From contig NZ_JAHUZG010000001.1 of the NCBI RefSeq assembly GCF_019218285.1, forward strand, positions 930,001-994,000: 64,000 nucleotides of DNA, written 5' to 3'. The notes under the pieces are model-generated. The model had not been told where the DNA came from and ran no database searches. It was given only the letters and a program-made list of their open reading frames with translations. The stretch is from Antarctobacter sediminis (GTDB lineage: Bacteria; Pseudomonadota; Alphaproteobacteria; Rhodobacterales; Rhodobacteraceae). Positions 43,355 through 53,602 of this stretch are shown here, piece by piece; position 1 is the first letter of the stretch, and every line of letters begins with the position of its first letter. Both the position numbers and the translations under genes were made by a program.

Positions 43355-45763
43355 TTAGTGCGCGGTTGCCCCGGCGACGGAATCCTCGGCCTTGCGAGCT
43401 GCGGCGGCTGCCGCTTCCTCGGCCTCTTCGTCCCATTCAACCGGTTCCGGCTTGGACACCAATGCGATGTCCAATACCTCCGAGACGTGTTTGACGGGGA
43501 TGATCTCCAGCCCCTCTTTCACGTTGTCCGGCAGTTCGGCCAGATCCTTTTCGTTTTCCTGCGGGATGAGGACCGTCTTGATCCCGCCCCGCAAGGCCGC
43601 AAGCAGTTTCTCCTTCAGACCGCCGATCGGCATGGCATTGCCGCGCAGCGACACCTCGCCGGTCATGGCAATGTCCTTGCGGACCGGGATGCCGGTCAGC
43701 ACCGACACGATCGAAGTCACCATGGCCAGACCCGCAGAGGGGCCATCCTTGGGCGTTGCACCGTCGGGCACGTGGACGTGAATATCCAGCTTGTCGAACT
43801 TCGGCGGTTTCACCCCGATCTTGGGCGAAATCGACCGGACATAGCTCGACGCGGCGTCGATGGATTCCTTCATCACGTCGCCGAGTTTGCCGGTGGTCTT
43901 CATCCGGCCTTTGCCCGGCAGCTTCAGCGCCTCGATGTGCAGGAGGTCGCCGCCGACCGACGTCCAAGCCAGACCGGTGACCACACCCACCTGGTTTTCG
44001 TCCTCGGCCAGACCGTAACGGAATTTCCGCACGCCCAGGAAATCGTCGAGGTTTTCAGAGGTGACAGTGACCTTCTCCTCCTCCTTCTTGACGATCTTGG
44101 TCACGGCTTTCCGCGCCAGCTTGGCAATCTCACGCTCAAGGTTCCGCACGCCGGCCTCGCGGGTGTAATACCGCACGATATCCGTCAACGCGTCATCGCC
44201 CACTGCGAACTCGGTCTTTTTCAGGCCGTGGTTCTTGACCTGCTTGTCCAGCAGGTGCCGCTTGGCGATTTCGATCTTTTCATCCTCGGTGTAACCCGAG
44301 AGCGAAATGATCTCCATCCGGTCCAGAAGCGGCCCGGGCATGTTGTAGCTGTTGGCCGTGGTCACGAACATCACGTTGGACAGATCGTATTCCACCTCAA
44401 GATAGTGGTCCACGAACGTCCCGTTCTGCTCGGGGTCCAGAACCTCCAGCATCGCGCTGGCCGGGTCGCCACGGAAGTCCTGACCCATCTTGTCGATCTC
44501 GTCGAGCAGGATAAGCGGGTTCGTGGTCTTGGCCTTTTTCAGCGCCTGGATGATCTTGCCCGGCATCGACCCGATATAGGTCCGGCGGTGGCCGCGGATC
44601 TCGGATTCGTCACGCACTCCACCCAGCGAAATGCGGATGAACTCGCGCCCCGTGGCCTTGGCGACCGATTTGCCCAAAGAGGTCTTACCCACACCCGGAG
44701 GTCCGACGAGGCAGAGGATCGGGCCCTTGAGCTTGGTCGACCGGGCCTGCACGGCCAGATATTCGACGATCCGCTCCTTGACCTTGTCCAGGCTGTAGTG
44801 GTCGTGATCAAGGATGTCCTGCGCCTTGTTCAGGTCCTTTTTCACACGGCTTTTCGTCCCCCACGGAATGCTCAGCATCCAGTCAAGGTAGTTGCGCACC
44901 ACTGTGGCCTCGGCGCTCATCGGGCTCATGTTCTTCAGCTTCTTGAGTTCCGCCTCGGCCTTTTCCTTGGCCTCTTTCGAAAGCTTGGTCTCGGCGATTT
45001 TCTCTTCCAGCTCGGCAACTTCGCCTTCGCCGTCTTCGCCGTCGCCCAGCTCTTTCTGAATGGCTTTCATCTGCTCATTCAGATAATACTCGCGCTGGGT
45101 CTTCTCCATCTGGCTCTTGACGCGGGTCTTGATCTTTTTCTCGACCTGCAAGACAGACAGCTCGCCCTGCATCAGGCCATAGACCTTTTCCAGACGCTCG
45201 CTGATCGAAAGCGTTTCCAGAAGCTCCTGCTTCTGTTCCACCTCGACCCCAAGATGACCGGCGACCAGATCCGCAAGCTGTGCGGGGTCGGTGGCCTCGC
45301 CCACGGCGGACAGGGCTTCTTCGGGAATGTTCTTCTTGATCTTCGCGTAACGTTCGAATTCTTCGGCGACCGTATGCACCAACGCCTCGATAGCGGCGGT
45401 GTCACCCGGCATTTCGTCCAGGTACGCGGCCTTGGCTTCAAAGAAATTCTCGTTTTCGATATATTCCTCGATGCGCACGCGGGTCTGACCCTCGACCAGC
45501 ACCTTGACGGTGCCATCGGGCAGTTTCAGCAGTTGCAGCACATTGGCCAGCACGCCGGCCTGATAGATGCCGTCCGTGTCCGGATCGTCGATCGAGGGAT
45601 CGATTTGCGACGCAAGCAGGATCTGCTTGTCATCGTTCATCACCTCTTCCAGTGCGCGCACCGACTTTTCGCGCCCCACAAAGAGCGGCACGATCATGTG
45701 CGGGAACACGACAATGTCGCGCAGCGGCAGCACAGGGTAAGATGGATTCAGAGGTTGTTTCAT
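43355..45763 (-). CDS. lon: ATP-dependent endopeptidase La
   Basis: 802-residue Lon protease. The ATG at 45763 gives the standard N-terminus [20 protein letters not shown]; the frame is open further upstream without family residues. The LON substrate domain covers about 1-210, Walker A is [13 protein letters not shown], Walker B is [10 protein letters not shown], and the protease dyad is S676 in DGPSAG and K719 in GGLKEK. A typical acidic/alanine C-terminal tail ([17 protein letters not shown]) ends it. It degrades damaged and regulatory proteins in the cytoplasm as a hexamer. An RpoH-type promoter stands 78 bases upstream and a strong terminator follows. Confidence 0.97.
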   Translation of the reverse strand: MKQPLNPSYPVLPLRDIVVFPHMIVPLFVGREKSVRALEEVMNDDKQILLASQIDPSIDDPDTDGIYQAGVLANVLQLLKLPDGTVKVLVEGQTRVRIEEYIENENFFEAKAAYLDEMPGDTAAIEALVHTVAEEFERYAKIKKNIPEEALSAVGEATDPAQLADLVAGHLGVEVEQKQELLETLSISERLEKVYGLMQGELSVLQVEKKIKTRVKSQMEKTQREYYLNEQMKAIQKELGDGEDGEGEVAELEEKIAETKLSKEAKEKAEAELKKLKNMSPMSAEATVVRNYLDWMLSIPWGTKSRVKKDLNKAQDILDHDHYSLDKVKERIVEYLAVQARSTKLKGPILCLVGPPGVGKTSLGKSVAKATGREFIRISLGGVRDESEIRGHRRTYIGSMPGKIIQALKKAKTTNPLILLDEIDKMGQDFRGDPASAMLEVLDPEQNGTFVDHYLEVEYDLSNVMFVTTANSYNMPGPLLDRMEIISLSGYTEDEKIEIAKRHLLDKQVKNHGLKKTEFAVGDDALTDIVRYYTREAGVRNLEREIAKLARKAVTKIVKKEEEKVTVTSENLDDFLGVRKFRYGLAEDENQVGVVTGLAWTSVGGDLLHIEALKLPGKGRMKTTGKLGDVMKESIDAASSYVRSISPKIGVKPPKFDKLDIHVHVPDGATPKDGPSAGLAMVTSIVSVLTGIPVRKDIAMTGEVSLRGNAMPIGGLKEKLLAALRGGIKTVLIPQENEKDLAELPDNVKEGLEIIPVKHVSEVLDIALVSKPEPVEWDEEAEEAAAAAARKAEDSVAGATAH

Positions 45764-45840
45764 GCTCGTGTCCTGTTCTTGGCAAGACGTCCCTGCCCCG
45801 CTTCGCGGCAGCCTTGGTCCGTCTCCGGTCATGAGGGCTA

Positions 45841-45869
45841 AAGATGGGGTCGGCGCGCCAGGATTCAAG
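45841..45869 (-). promoter_or_regulatory. Sigma-32 (RpoH) heat-shock promoter of lon
   Basis: On the minus strand CTTGAA is followed by 14 bases and CCCCATCTT, a close match to the RpoH consensus CTTGAA-N11-16-CCCCATNT. Transcription would begin about 70 bases before the lon ATG, which fits heat induction of Lon. Confidence 0.85.
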
Positions 45870-46032
45870 CTTGCCGTCTCGGGCCCGTGATGGACCGCAG
45901 AATGACGGTCCGCCCCGGCGGGCGCAAGGTGACTTTGCGCGCAATCGCACGGATTCCACCCTGAAAATGCGGTCCCAACCGGGGTTTGCGCGTGCCCCGC
46001 GGACGGAGCACGCACCAAGATTGGCAAACCGC

Positions 46033-47124
46033 TCAGGCGGCCTTTTCCGACAGCGTGGGATAGTCGGTATAGCCCTCGACGCCGCCACCGTAGAAGGTTT
46101 CGCGCTTGGGCGTGTTCAGCTCGGCCCCAAGTTCAAGCCGGCGCGGCAGGTCCGGGTTGGCGATGAAGGGCACGCCAAAGGCCACAAGGTCCGTCAGCCC
46201 CTCGCCCACGCGTTGGTTGGCAAGGTCACGGTCATAGCCGTTGTTGCCCATCCACACCCCGTCAAAGCGCGCCTTCAGCTTGGCCAGATCCGCCCCTTCA
46301 GGCAGGTCACGCGGTCCGCCGGTCTGACCTTCGATCATGTGCAGATAGGCCAGTCCGCGCCCCGAAACGAAATCCACGAGGTATTCGGCCAGCGCCGCCG
46401 GATCGCTGTCCACGGCGGCATTTGCCCCCGAGAAGGGCGACAGCCGCAGACCCACGCGCGACGGCTCCCAGGCGGAGGTCACGGCATCCAGCACTTCGCC
46501 CAGCAGGCGGGTGCGGTTTTCCAGCGACCCGCCATAGGCGTCCTGCCGGTGGTTGGTGCCATCCTTCAGGAACTGATCCAGAAGGTAGCCATTGGCCGAA
46601 TGCACCTCGACCCCGTCGAAACCGGCCGCCTTGGCGTTCAGCGTGGCCTGCCGATAGGCTTCGACGATGCGCGGCAGTTCGTCCAGTTCCAGCGCCCGTG
46701 GCGGCGAAACCTCGACCATCTGCGTGCCGTCAAAGGTTGGCACACCTTCGGCATGGATTGCGGAGGGCGCAACCGGCGCCTTGCCATCCTCCTGCAAGGA
46801 CACATGGCTGACACGACCAACATGCCACAGCTGGATCACGATCTTGCCACCCTCGGCATGGACCGCATCGGTGACCTTTTTCCAAGCAGCCACCTGCGTG
46901 TCATTGTAGATGCCCGGCGTCCAGGCATAGCCCTTGCCCTCGGGTGAAATCTGGCTGGCCTCGGTGATGATCAGGCCCGCGCCCGCGCGCTGGCGGTAAT
47001 ACTCGACATGCATCTCGGACGGCGCATCGTCAAAGGCACGGTTCCGCGTCAGCGGGGCCATGACGATACGGTTCTTGAGGTCGATGGCCCCGACGGTGAC
47101 GGGGTCGAAAAGGCTGGCTGACAT
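46033..47124 (-). CDS. Old Yellow Enzyme family NADH:flavin oxidoreductase (NemA-like)
   Basis: 363-residue FMN TIM-barrel. The ATG at 47124 follows AAGGAG. Family landmarks: MAPLTRNRAFDDAP near the N-terminus, QLWHVGRVSH, the substrate-binding EVHSANGYLLDQFL (His and Asn), NHRQDAYGGSLENRTRLL, and the phosphate site GVPFIANPDLPRRL. It reduces activated alkenes, N-ethylmaleimide, nitrate esters or quinones with NAD(P)H. It ends 164 bases before the lon promoter and is divergent from the sulfolipid operon; no own regulator gene is adjacent. Confidence 0.92.
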   Translation of the reverse strand: MSASLFDPVTVGAIDLKNRIVMAPLTRNRAFDDAPSEMHVEYYRQRAGAGLIITEASQISPEGKGYAWTPGIYNDTQVAAWKKVTDAVHAEGGKIVIQLWHVGRVSHVSLQEDGKAPVAPSAIHAEGVPTFDGTQMVEVSPPRALELDELPRIVEAYRQATLNAKAAGFDGVEVHSANGYLLDQFLKDGTNHRQDAYGGSLENRTRLLGEVLDAVTSAWEPSRVGLRLSPFSGANAAVDSDPAALAEYLVDFVSGRGLAYLHMIEGQTGGPRDLPEGADLAKLKARFDGVWMGNNGYDRDLANQRVGEGLTDLVAFGVPFIANPDLPRRLELGAELNTPKRETFYGGGVEGYTDYPTLSEKAA

Positions 47125-47314
47125 AATGAGCTCCTTGCTCCACAGCATTTGGAGGTCAGCAAATAAGCAGCCGCAGGCCGCGCCCAACCCCGCCAGCCAA
47201 AAAACATCTGCGGACAGGTGCTGTGCGTCGATGCACAATTGTTTAGGAGCGGGCAAAACCACCCTGCAAAGATCCAAATTATTACTGTATCAATTCACGA
47301 CAACCACGCTGAAA

Positions 47315-47343
47315 ATGCGCGGTTTTTCGCCACAAAACCGCAT
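47315..47343 (+). other. Imperfect hairpin upstream of sqdB
   Basis: ATGCGCGGTTTT pairs with AAAACCGCAT around TCGCCAC, leaving a two-base bulge. It lies in the 326-base OYE-sqdB gap (47125-47450), which otherwise has AT-rich promoter-like DNA and a smaller dyad TGTGC-GTCGAT-GCACA at 47222-47237. Confidence 0.35.
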
Positions 47344-47368
47344 TCCCCTTGCATCAATCGTCGCAAAA

Positions 47369-47386
47369 TTTTCATTTTACTTTCAC
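47369..47386 (+). promoter_or_regulatory. Candidate PHO box upstream of sqdB
   Basis: TTTTCAT-TTTA-CTTTCAC is a direct repeat of two 7-mers with a 4-base gap, each matching the PhoB consensus CTGTCAT at about five of seven positions. It lies 64 bases before the sqdB start. Sulfolipids replace phospholipids when phosphate is scarce, so PhoB control would make sense; the match is imperfect. Confidence 0.4.
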
Positions 47387-47450
47387 ACCCCCGCCCCCTA
47401 CCCGAAGGCGGAGCGCCCCACAGGGGCACGAGGCAAGAGGAGAACACCCC

Positions 47451-48668
47451 ATGCGTATCGCGATCCTTGGCGGCGACGGTTTCGTCGGATGGCCCACCTG
47501 TCTGCATCTCTCGGCACAGGGGCACGAGGTGCATATCCTCGACAATCTCTCGCGCCGCTGGATCGACACCGAACTGGGCGTGCAATCGCTGACGCCGATG
47601 GATTCGATCCAGGAGCGGGTGCGCATCTGGAAGGAGACCAGCGGCGAGACAATCCATTTCCACCTGCTGGACCTTGCCAAGGAATACGAACGCCTCAAAC
47701 AGTGGCTGGGCGAATACCGCCCCGACGCCATCATCCATTTCGCCGAACAGCGCGCCGCGCCCTATTCGATGAAATCCGACCGTCACAAGGTCTATACCGT
47801 CAACAACAACGTCAACGCCACGCATAACCTTTTGGCCGCAATGGTCGAGTCGGGCTGCGACGCGCATCTGGTCCACCTCGGGACCATGGGCGTCTACGGC
47901 TATTCCAGTGTCGGCGCGCCGATCCCCGAAGGCTATCTGGACGTGACCATCGACACGCCCACGGGGCCGCGCGACCAGCAGATCCTCTACCCCACGCGCC
48001 CCGGCTCGGTCTATCACATGACCAAATCGCTGGATCAGATCCTGTTCCAGTTCTACGCCCAGAACGACGGCCTGCGGATCACTGACCTGCATCAGGGCAT
48101 CGTCTGGGGCACCCATACCGACCAGACCCGCCGCCATGAACAACTGATCAACCGTTTCGACTATGACGGCGACTATGGCACCGTGCTCAACCGCTTTCTG
48201 ATTCAGGCCGCGATCGGTTATCCGCTGACCGTGCATGGCACCGGCGGACAGACCCGCGCCTTTATCCATATCCAGGACTCGGTGCGCTGCATCGAACTGG
48301 CGCTTGGCGACGCGCCCGCCCACGGTGACCGGGTCAAGATCTTCAACCAGATGACCGAAACCCACCGCGTCCGCGATCTGGCGCAAAAGGTGGCCGATCT
48401 GGCCGGCGGTGAGGTCAAATTCCTGCCCAACCCGCGCAAGGAAGCGGCCGAAAACGACCTGATCGTCGACAATGACCAGTTCCTTGCACTGGGCCTGAAC
48501 CCGATCACGCTGGCCGAGGGCCTGTTGTCCGAGGTGGTCGACGTGGCAAAGAAATACGCCCACCGGATCGACCGGTCGCGCGTGGCCGCCGTTTCGGCAT
48601 GGACCAAGGACATCGCCGCCAAGGTGGACCATGATCCCGAAGGCAAGGCGCTGCGGTCGGTCTCGTGA
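47451..48668 (+). CDS. sqdB: UDP-sulfoquinovose synthase
   Basis: 405-residue extended SDR/epimerase-fold enzyme. GGDGFVGW (7-14) binds NAD, HFAEQRAAPYSMKSD and VHLGTMGVYGY are the strongly conserved SqdB blocks, and YHMTKSLDQ provides the Tyr-x-x-x-Lys pair. It makes UDP-sulfoquinovose from UDP-glucose and sulfite, the committed step to sulfoquinovosyl diacylglycerol. AAGAGGAG precedes the ATG. Its stop overlaps the next start as GTGA, and the B-D-C order equals that in Rhodobacter sphaeroides. Confidence 0.94.
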   Translation: MRIAILGGDGFVGWPTCLHLSAQGHEVHILDNLSRRWIDTELGVQSLTPMDSIQERVRIWKETSGETIHFHLLDLAKEYERLKQWLGEYRPDAIIHFAEQRAAPYSMKSDRHKVYTVNNNVNATHNLLAAMVESGCDAHLVHLGTMGVYGYSSVGAPIPEGYLDVTIDTPTGPRDQQILYPTRPGSVYHMTKSLDQILFQFYAQNDGLRITDLHQGIVWGTHTDQTRRHEQLINRFDYDGDYGTVLNRFLIQAAIGYPLTVHGTGGQTRAFIHIQDSVRCIELALGDAPAHGDRVKIFNQMTETHRVRDLAQKVADLAGGEVKFLPNPRKEAAENDLIVDNDQFLALGLNPITLAEGLLSEVVDVAKKYAHRIDRSRVAAVSAWTKDIAAKVDHDPEGKALRSVS

Positions 48669-49459
48669 AACGCGCCTATGTGACACTGGTAACCAACGCG
48701 GATTTCGCGTTGGGTGCCAAGGCTTTGCTGCACTCTCTTAACCTGACCGGCACAACCGCCGACCGGGTGGTGCTGCACACCGGCGGTGTCCCGGCAGAGG
48801 CGCTGTCGCCTCTGGCCGCGCTTGGTGCGCGGCTGGTCAGTACCGAGTTGTTGCCCACCTCGGACGCCTTCAACGCCGCCCATGCCCGCGCCGCGCTGCA
48901 CGGCGCGGCCCCTTTCACCAAGGGTGAAAAACCGGCCTTTCACACGCCGCTGGACAATTTCTGCAAGCTGCGGCTCTGGCAGTTGGACTATGACCGCGTG
49001 GTCTTTCTGGATGCCGATACGCTGGTACTGCGCAATATCGACAATCTGTTCGACTACCCCGAGTTCTGCGCCGCCCCGAATGTCTACGAAAGCCTTGCGG
49101 ATTTTCACCGCATGAATTCCGGCGTCTTTACCGCGCGTCCTTCCCGGACTACCTTCGACGCGATGATGGCGCGACTGGACGTGCCCGGCGCCTTCTGGCG
49201 GCGCACCGACCAGACCTTTTTACAAGCGTTCTTCCCCGATTGGCACGGGCTGCCGGTGACCTGTAACATGCTGCAATATGTCTGGTTCAACATGCCCGGC
49301 CTTTGGGACTGGGACAGTGTGAAAGTCCTGCATTTCCAATATGAAAAGCCCTGGCAGGACCATGCCAAGGCCGACCGTCTGCGCCCGCTGATCGACCTTT
49401 GGCAGGTCTATGCCCGGGGCGGTACGCCGGATCTGTCCGCCCTGCCGCGCGCCGCATGA
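48665..49459 (+). CDS. sqdD: Glycogenin-like glycosyltransferase of sulfolipid synthesis
   Basis: 264-residue GT8-type protein. The start is GTG at 48665, overlapping the sqdB stop. VVFLDADTLVLRNIDNLFD contains the metal-binding Asp-x-Asp (116-118), and FHRMNSGVFTARPS and DQTFLQAFFPDWHGLP are typical of glycogenin-like enzymes. In R. sphaeroides sqdD follows sqdB and is needed for sulfolipid, probably to move sulfoquinovose to diacylglycerol. Assignment rests on family and on operon order. Confidence 0.88.
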   Translation: MKRAYVTLVTNADFALGAKALLHSLNLTGTTADRVVLHTGGVPAEALSPLAALGARLVSTELLPTSDAFNAAHARAALHGAAPFTKGEKPAFHTPLDNFCKLRLWQLDYDRVVFLDADTLVLRNIDNLFDYPEFCAAPNVYESLADFHRMNSGVFTARPSRTTFDAMMARLDVPGAFWRRTDQTFLQAFFPDWHGLPVTCNMLQYVWFNMPGLWDWDSVKVLHFQYEKPWQDHAKADRLRPLIDLWQVYARGGTPDLSALPRAA

Positions 49460-50271
49460 TCGGCTTGACCGGTGCCAGCGGATTGATCGGGGCCTTCCTG
49501 TTGCGGGGCCTGCCCGGTCCGGTGACCACATTGGGTCGCAAACCTGTCCCGGATCATCCGCACCGAATTTGGGATCTGACCGGCCCCGCACCGGATCTGA
49601 CCGGCATCCAGACGCTGATCCACGCCGCCTTTTCCCATGTCCCGGGCCGCTATCGCGGCGGTGAAGGCGATGATCCCGACGGTTTCCTGCGCGCCAATCT
49701 CGACGGCACGCGCCGCCTGTTCGACGCTGCCGCAGAGGCAGGCGTGAAGCGCATCCTCTTTCTCTCCTCCCGCGCGGTCTTCGACGGGCTGCCCGACGAT
49801 ACCCCGCTGACAGAGGCCACCGCGCCGCATGCCGCCTCGCTTTATGGACAGGTCAAGGCGCGGGCCGAGGCACATCTGCGCGACCTGCCCCTGATCCGTC
49901 AATCACTCCGCGCCACCGGCGTCTATGGCCCCGGCCCCCGGCACAAGTGGCGCGGCCTCTTTGCCGACTATCTTTCAGGTCAGCCCATCGCCCCGCGCCG
50001 CGGCACCGAGGTGCATGGCGCAGATCTGGCACAGGCCGCCTGCCTGCTGCTGAACAGCCACGCAACCGGGGCCTTCCATGCCTCCGACATCCTGCTCGAC
50101 CGGCATGACCTGCTGTCCGAGGTCCAGCGCCTCACCGGCTGCCCCCACGCGCCGCCGCCGCGCAGCCCCCGCATCGCCAACCCGCTGGTCTGCCAAAGGC
50201 TTCCCGAACTGGGCTGGCGCCCCGGCGGCCTGTCCCGCCTGCGCGCCGACCTGCCCGCCATGCTCGCCTGA
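49456..50271 (+). CDS. sqdC: NAD-dependent epimerase-fold protein of the sulfolipid operon
   Basis: 271-residue extended SDR. It starts with MIGLTGASGLIGAFLL, the nucleotide loop, and continues with FLRANLDGTRRLFDAA, ILFLSSRAVFDGLP and SLYGQVKARAE (Tyr-x-x-x-Lys). It begins inside the sqdD stop (ATGA at 49456). R. sphaeroides sqdC occupies this place and also lowers or alters sulfolipid when lost. Its precise reaction is not known to me. A large inverted repeat follows its stop directly. Confidence 0.85.
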   Translation: MIGLTGASGLIGAFLLRGLPGPVTTLGRKPVPDHPHRIWDLTGPAPDLTGIQTLIHAAFSHVPGRYRGGEGDDPDGFLRANLDGTRRLFDAAAEAGVKRILFLSSRAVFDGLPDDTPLTEATAPHAASLYGQVKARAEAHLRDLPLIRQSLRATGVYGPGPRHKWRGLFADYLSGQPIAPRRGTEVHGADLAQAACLLLNSHATGAFHASDILLDRHDLLSEVQRLTGCPHAPPPRSPRIANPLVCQRLPELGWRPGGLSRLRADLPAMLA

Positions 50272-50438
50272 ACAGCTGTTTCCCGGAGCCCTCCATCGCT
50301 GATGCCGGTCCGAGGCAGAGCGGACGCCGCTGCAAGGGGGCGCAGCCCCGCGCTTGCGCGGCTTGCCCTTGCGGCGGGGTCCGGTTTGTCTCAGGCATCT
50401 TTCAGCGATGGTGGGGGCTGGGAAACACGCCTGTTTCC
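50272..50438. repeat. Large imperfect inverted repeat (about 167 bases) between sqdC and tgt
   Basis: Outer arms 50272-50306 and 50394-50438 share CCATCGCTGA / TCAGCGATGG plus AACAG-GTTTCCC blocks. Inner arms 50310-50336 and 50364-50393 share CCG-AC-CCGC-GCAAGGG, and a perfect apex CCGCGCTTGCGCGG lies at 50348-50361. It can fold into one long hairpin. It has no T-run and no ORF. A MITE/BIME-like element or structured RNA is possible; nothing else is seen in the gap up to 50570. Confidence 0.65.
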
Positions 50439-50570
50439 TGGTGAGTCCAGAAGCGAACATTCCCACGCCAAACCCGCGCAACCCGGGCTCCAAATCTTAA
50501 CGAATCGTGAAATCGCCCCTGTAAGCCATTGATCTGGCATTCCCCCCAAGCTGTCCGCGCGTGGACAGGC

Positions 50571-51698
50571 TCAAAGCGGCGGAAGATCCCCCTCGGCGCG
50601 TTGCGCGTGGAACTGCGCCTCGAAATCGGCAAATGTCCCCGCCTCGATTGCCGCCCGCATATCCGCCATCAATTCCTGGTAATAATGCAGGTTGTGCCAT
50701 GTCAGCAGCATCCCCGAGATCATCTCTCCGGCGCGGAACACGTGATGCAGATAGGCCCGCGAATAGCCGGTGCAGGCCGGACAACTGCACTCTTCGTCTA
50801 GCGGGCGGGGATCGTCCGCGTGACGGGCGTTCTTGATGTTCACCTGCCCCCGCCGGGTCCAGGCCTGCCCGGTACGCCCCGACCGCGACGGCAGAACACA
50901 GTCCATCATGTCGATGCCCCGTTTGACCGCACCGACGATGTCGTCGGGCTTTCCCACGCCCATCAAATAGCGCGGCTTGTCCTCGGGCAGCATCTCGGGC
51001 GCGTAGTCAAGGCAGCCGAACATCGCCTCCTGCCCTTCGCCCACGGCCAGGCCGCCCACGGCGTAGCCGTCAAAGCCGATCGCCCTCAGGGCCTCGGCCG
51101 ACTCGCCGCGCAGGTCCTGTTCCAGTCCGCCCTGCTGGATGCCGAACAGCATATGCCCCGGCCGGTCGCCAAAGGCCTCGCGCGAACGCGCCGCCCACCG
51201 CATCGACAGCCGCATCGACTCGGCAATGCGCGCCCGATCCGCCGGCAACGCCGGGCATTCGTCAAAGGCCATGACGATATCCGACCCCAAAAGCTTCTGG
51301 ATCTCCATCGACCGCTCCGGGGTCAGCATGTGTTTCGACCCGTCGATATGGCTGCGGAAACTCACGCCTTCTTCGGTCAGCTTGCGCAGTTCCGACAGAC
51401 TCATGACCTGGAAACCGCCCGAATCCGTCAGGATCGGCTTTGACCAGTTCATGAACCGGTGCAGCCCTCCCAGGCGCGCAACCCGCTCGGCCCCGGGCCG
51501 CAGCATCAGGTGATAGGTGTTCCCCAACAGGATATCCGCGCCGGTTTCCGCCACGCTTTCCGGCATCATGCCCTTGACGGTGGCTGCGGTGCCCACGGGC
51601 ATGAAGGCCGGGGTGCGGATTTCTCCACGGGGGGTGCGGATCACACCGCGCCGCGCGTGCCCGTCCCGGGCGATCAGGTCGAAACTTGTCTGTGCCAT
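50571..51698 (-). CDS. tgt: tRNA-guanine transglycosylase
   Basis: 375-residue TIM-barrel enzyme. The ATG at 51698 follows GAGGGG and gives the proper [18 protein letters not shown] start. [16 protein letters not shown] holds the substrate aspartate, MLFGIQQGG and [12 protein letters not shown] the base site, and [17 protein letters not shown] the Cys3-His zinc site. It exchanges guanine at position 34 of GUN-anticodon tRNAs for preQ1. No other queuosine gene is adjacent. Confidence 0.96.
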   Translation of the reverse strand: MAQTSFDLIARDGHARRGVIRTPRGEIRTPAFMPVGTAATVKGMMPESVAETGADILLGNTYHLMLRPGAERVARLGGLHRFMNWSKPILTDSGGFQVMSLSELRKLTEEGVSFRSHIDGSKHMLTPERSMEIQKLLGSDIVMAFDECPALPADRARIAESMRLSMRWAARSREAFGDRPGHMLFGIQQGGLEQDLRGESAEALRAIGFDGYAVGGLAVGEGQEAMFGCLDYAPEMLPEDKPRYLMGVGKPDDIVGAVKRGIDMMDCVLPSRSGRTGQAWTRRGQVNIKNARHADDPRPLDEECSCPACTGYSRAYLHHVFRAGEMISGMLLTWHNLHYYQELMADMRAAIEAGTFADFEAQFHAQRAEGDLPPL

Positions 51699-51768
51699 GC
51701 CCGCCCCTCTACACCCAACGCAAACCGGAACAAAGCCACAATCGCCTCGCCGCACCGGCCCGAGGCAA

Positions 51769-51815
51769 GGCCCCGCAGGGGCCGCCGCCAAGGCTTCCTG
51801 CGCGCGCAGCGCGCA
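51769..51815. other. Two adjacent GC-rich hairpins between tgt and the glycosyltransferase
   Basis: GGCCCC-GCA-GGGGCC at 51769-51783 and TGCGCGC-GCA-GCGCGCA at 51799-51815 are perfect dyads with the same GCA loop. They lie in the divergent gap and may shape the leader of either gene. Confidence 0.35.
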
Positions 51816-51868
51816 CATTCGGATCACGCCCCCTTGCCCGCAGGCCCCGCCAAAGCCACTGTAGCGCC

Positions 51869-53602
51869 ATGAGCAGAACCCCGACGTACAAGGGCGGAAT
51901 CAAGGCCGTCATCGACCAATACGAAGCCCGCCGCGCGCCGCTTCCCGGGGCGCCCGGTCAGGGGTTGCCGCCGCTGGACTGCGACCTCGACGCGCTGGCC
52001 CGTGCCATCGTGACCGATCCGTCGAAGGGGCCATATGCGCCCCCCTTTGCCGATAACCTGCATCGCAAGATCTACCAGTTGCGCGAAGAGTTGCAGGGAC
52101 AATCGGAACTGACCGTCCTGCACGGTCTGACCGTCGCACATCTGCGCAAGCGCAGCTTTCCCGATCACGCGCCTCAACTGTTCCAACGGCTCTGGGCGGA
52201 ACAGGGTGCGCAACTTCTCGACCAACTGGATTCCCGCTGGCTTGTCTCGGCTGTGACAACCTTTGGCGACCATGGCACAACGCCGATCCAGCGCAGCACC
52301 GGGCTGGCGCTCTCGACCCTCTTCGGGATGATGAAGCTCTACGAGAATGAACGCCTTTACAGCGGCAAGACCCCGGATCAGCCCTTTGCCCTTGGCAACC
52401 GGCTCAAGGCCCGTCTGCCGCTGGAGATGAACTCTTATGCGCTGGTCGGTGGCGGGCTGGACGTCAACCTCATCGCCCGCCTCTGGCAAGAGGCCCAAGA
52501 GGACGCGGTGATCGCCCCCCTTGCGCATCACCTGCTGGACCTGCTGATCCATGACGAGGCCGGAGTCTTTCGCCGCCTCGCGGTCATGGGCGCGCGCAAA
52601 TCCCGGCGCGACCGCGCCGAGCCCCCCAAGGGCAACGAGGCACCGGTCCCGGCCCGCCCGCGCAAGACACCCGACACCCTGCGCTGGGGACTTGTCAGTA
52701 CCATCAAGGCACCGCTGCCGCAGATAGCGCGGTTCGCGGCGCATCACCTCGGTCTTGGCGCGCATGTGCTGCATCTCTACCTTGATGCGCCGGACCCGGC
52801 GACCGCAACCTTTCTCTCGCGCCATCCGCGCATCCATGTCACCTGTTGTGACAAGACCTATTGGCAGACCGCCGGGCGCAACCGAATGCCCGCCCATCAG
52901 TTGCGCCAAGCGTTCAACGCCACCCGAACCCTGCGCGCCAGCGCCGACATGCTGGATTGGCTGGGCCATATCGACCATGACGAATTTCTCATCTCCGACC
53001 GCCCCATTGCCCGCATCCTGTCCAAAGTGGCCGCCGACCGGGCCATCGCGCGCATCCCCCCGGCCGAGGCGCTGGCGCGCGAAGACGGAGCGCCCCGCCA
53101 CTTCAAGCTGACGCACAAACAGGCCGGGGCGACGAAATCCACGCTTCAGGAGATCTATCCAACCTTCGGTCTGCATCTCTTTGGAGGCTTTCTCAGTCAC
53201 ACCGGCGGCAAGGTCTTTGCCCGGCCCGGCATCCCCGACACCCGTCTGGGTATCCATACGCTCAAGTACAAGGGAGAGGACGCCACCAACCGTACCAAAC
53301 CGGACGGTCTCTATCTGGCGCATTTCCACGCCCCAAGCTGGCGGCATTTTCGCGACCATCTGGATTTCCGGCGGGAAAAAGGGTCTTACCGACCCACCGA
53401 GGCGCGCAGCGAAATGGGTCAGGGCGAGTTGTTGACCTATCTTGAGGCCGAAGAGGGCGAAGCAGGTTTGCGGGCTTTCTTTGACGAGGTATGTGCCGAC
53501 ACACCAGCGCTGCGGGACCGGCTGGACCGGCACGGAATGCTGTTGCGCCATGACTTCGATTTCGACGCCACGGTCAGGCGCGTCTTTGGAACCCTGCCAT
53601 GA
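51869..53602 (+). CDS. Glycosyltransferase (GT2/GT92-like) with an extra N-terminal domain
   Basis: 577-residue protein. The C-terminal half (from about 272, [20 protein letters not shown]) is a glycosyltransferase of the 'Glyco_tranf_2_4' type with HIDHDEF (367-373) as the metal motif. It is clearly homologous to the whole next gene. The first 260 residues ([51 protein letters not shown]) form a separate helical domain that I do not recognise, joined by a basic Pro-rich linker. The ATG at 51869 has no strong ribosome-binding site. It probably adds sugars to a surface polymer or lipid. Confidence 0.75.
   Translation: MSRTPTYKGGIKAVIDQYEARRAPLPGAPGQGLPPLDCDLDALARAIVTDPSKGPYAPPFADNLHRKIYQLREELQGQSELTVLHGLTVAHLRKRSFPDHAPQLFQRLWAEQGAQLLDQLDSRWLVSAVTTFGDHGTTPIQRSTGLALSTLFGMMKLYENERLYSGKTPDQPFALGNRLKARLPLEMNSYALVGGGLDVNLIARLWQEAQEDAVIAPLAHHLLDLLIHDEAGVFRRLAVMGARKSRRDRAEPPKGNEAPVPARPRKTPDTLRWGLVSTIKAPLPQIARFAAHHLGLGAHVLHLYLDAPDPATATFLSRHPRIHVTCCDKTYWQTAGRNRMPAHQLRQAFNATRTLRASADMLDWLGHIDHDEFLISDRPIARILSKVAADRAIARIPPAEALAREDGAPRHFKLTHKQAGATKSTLQEIYPTFGLHLFGGFLSHTGGKVFARPGIPDTRLGIHTLKYKGEDATNRTKPDGLYLAHFHAPSWRHFRDHLDFRREKGSYRPTEARSEMGQGELLTYLEAEEGEAGLRAFFDEVCADTPALRDRLDRHGMLLRHDFDFDATVRRVFGTLP

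Noticed and set aside
43184-45841. A plus-strand open frame of 885 codons antisense to lon
   Set aside because: Shadow of the lon reading frame with no recognisable motif or ribosome-binding site.
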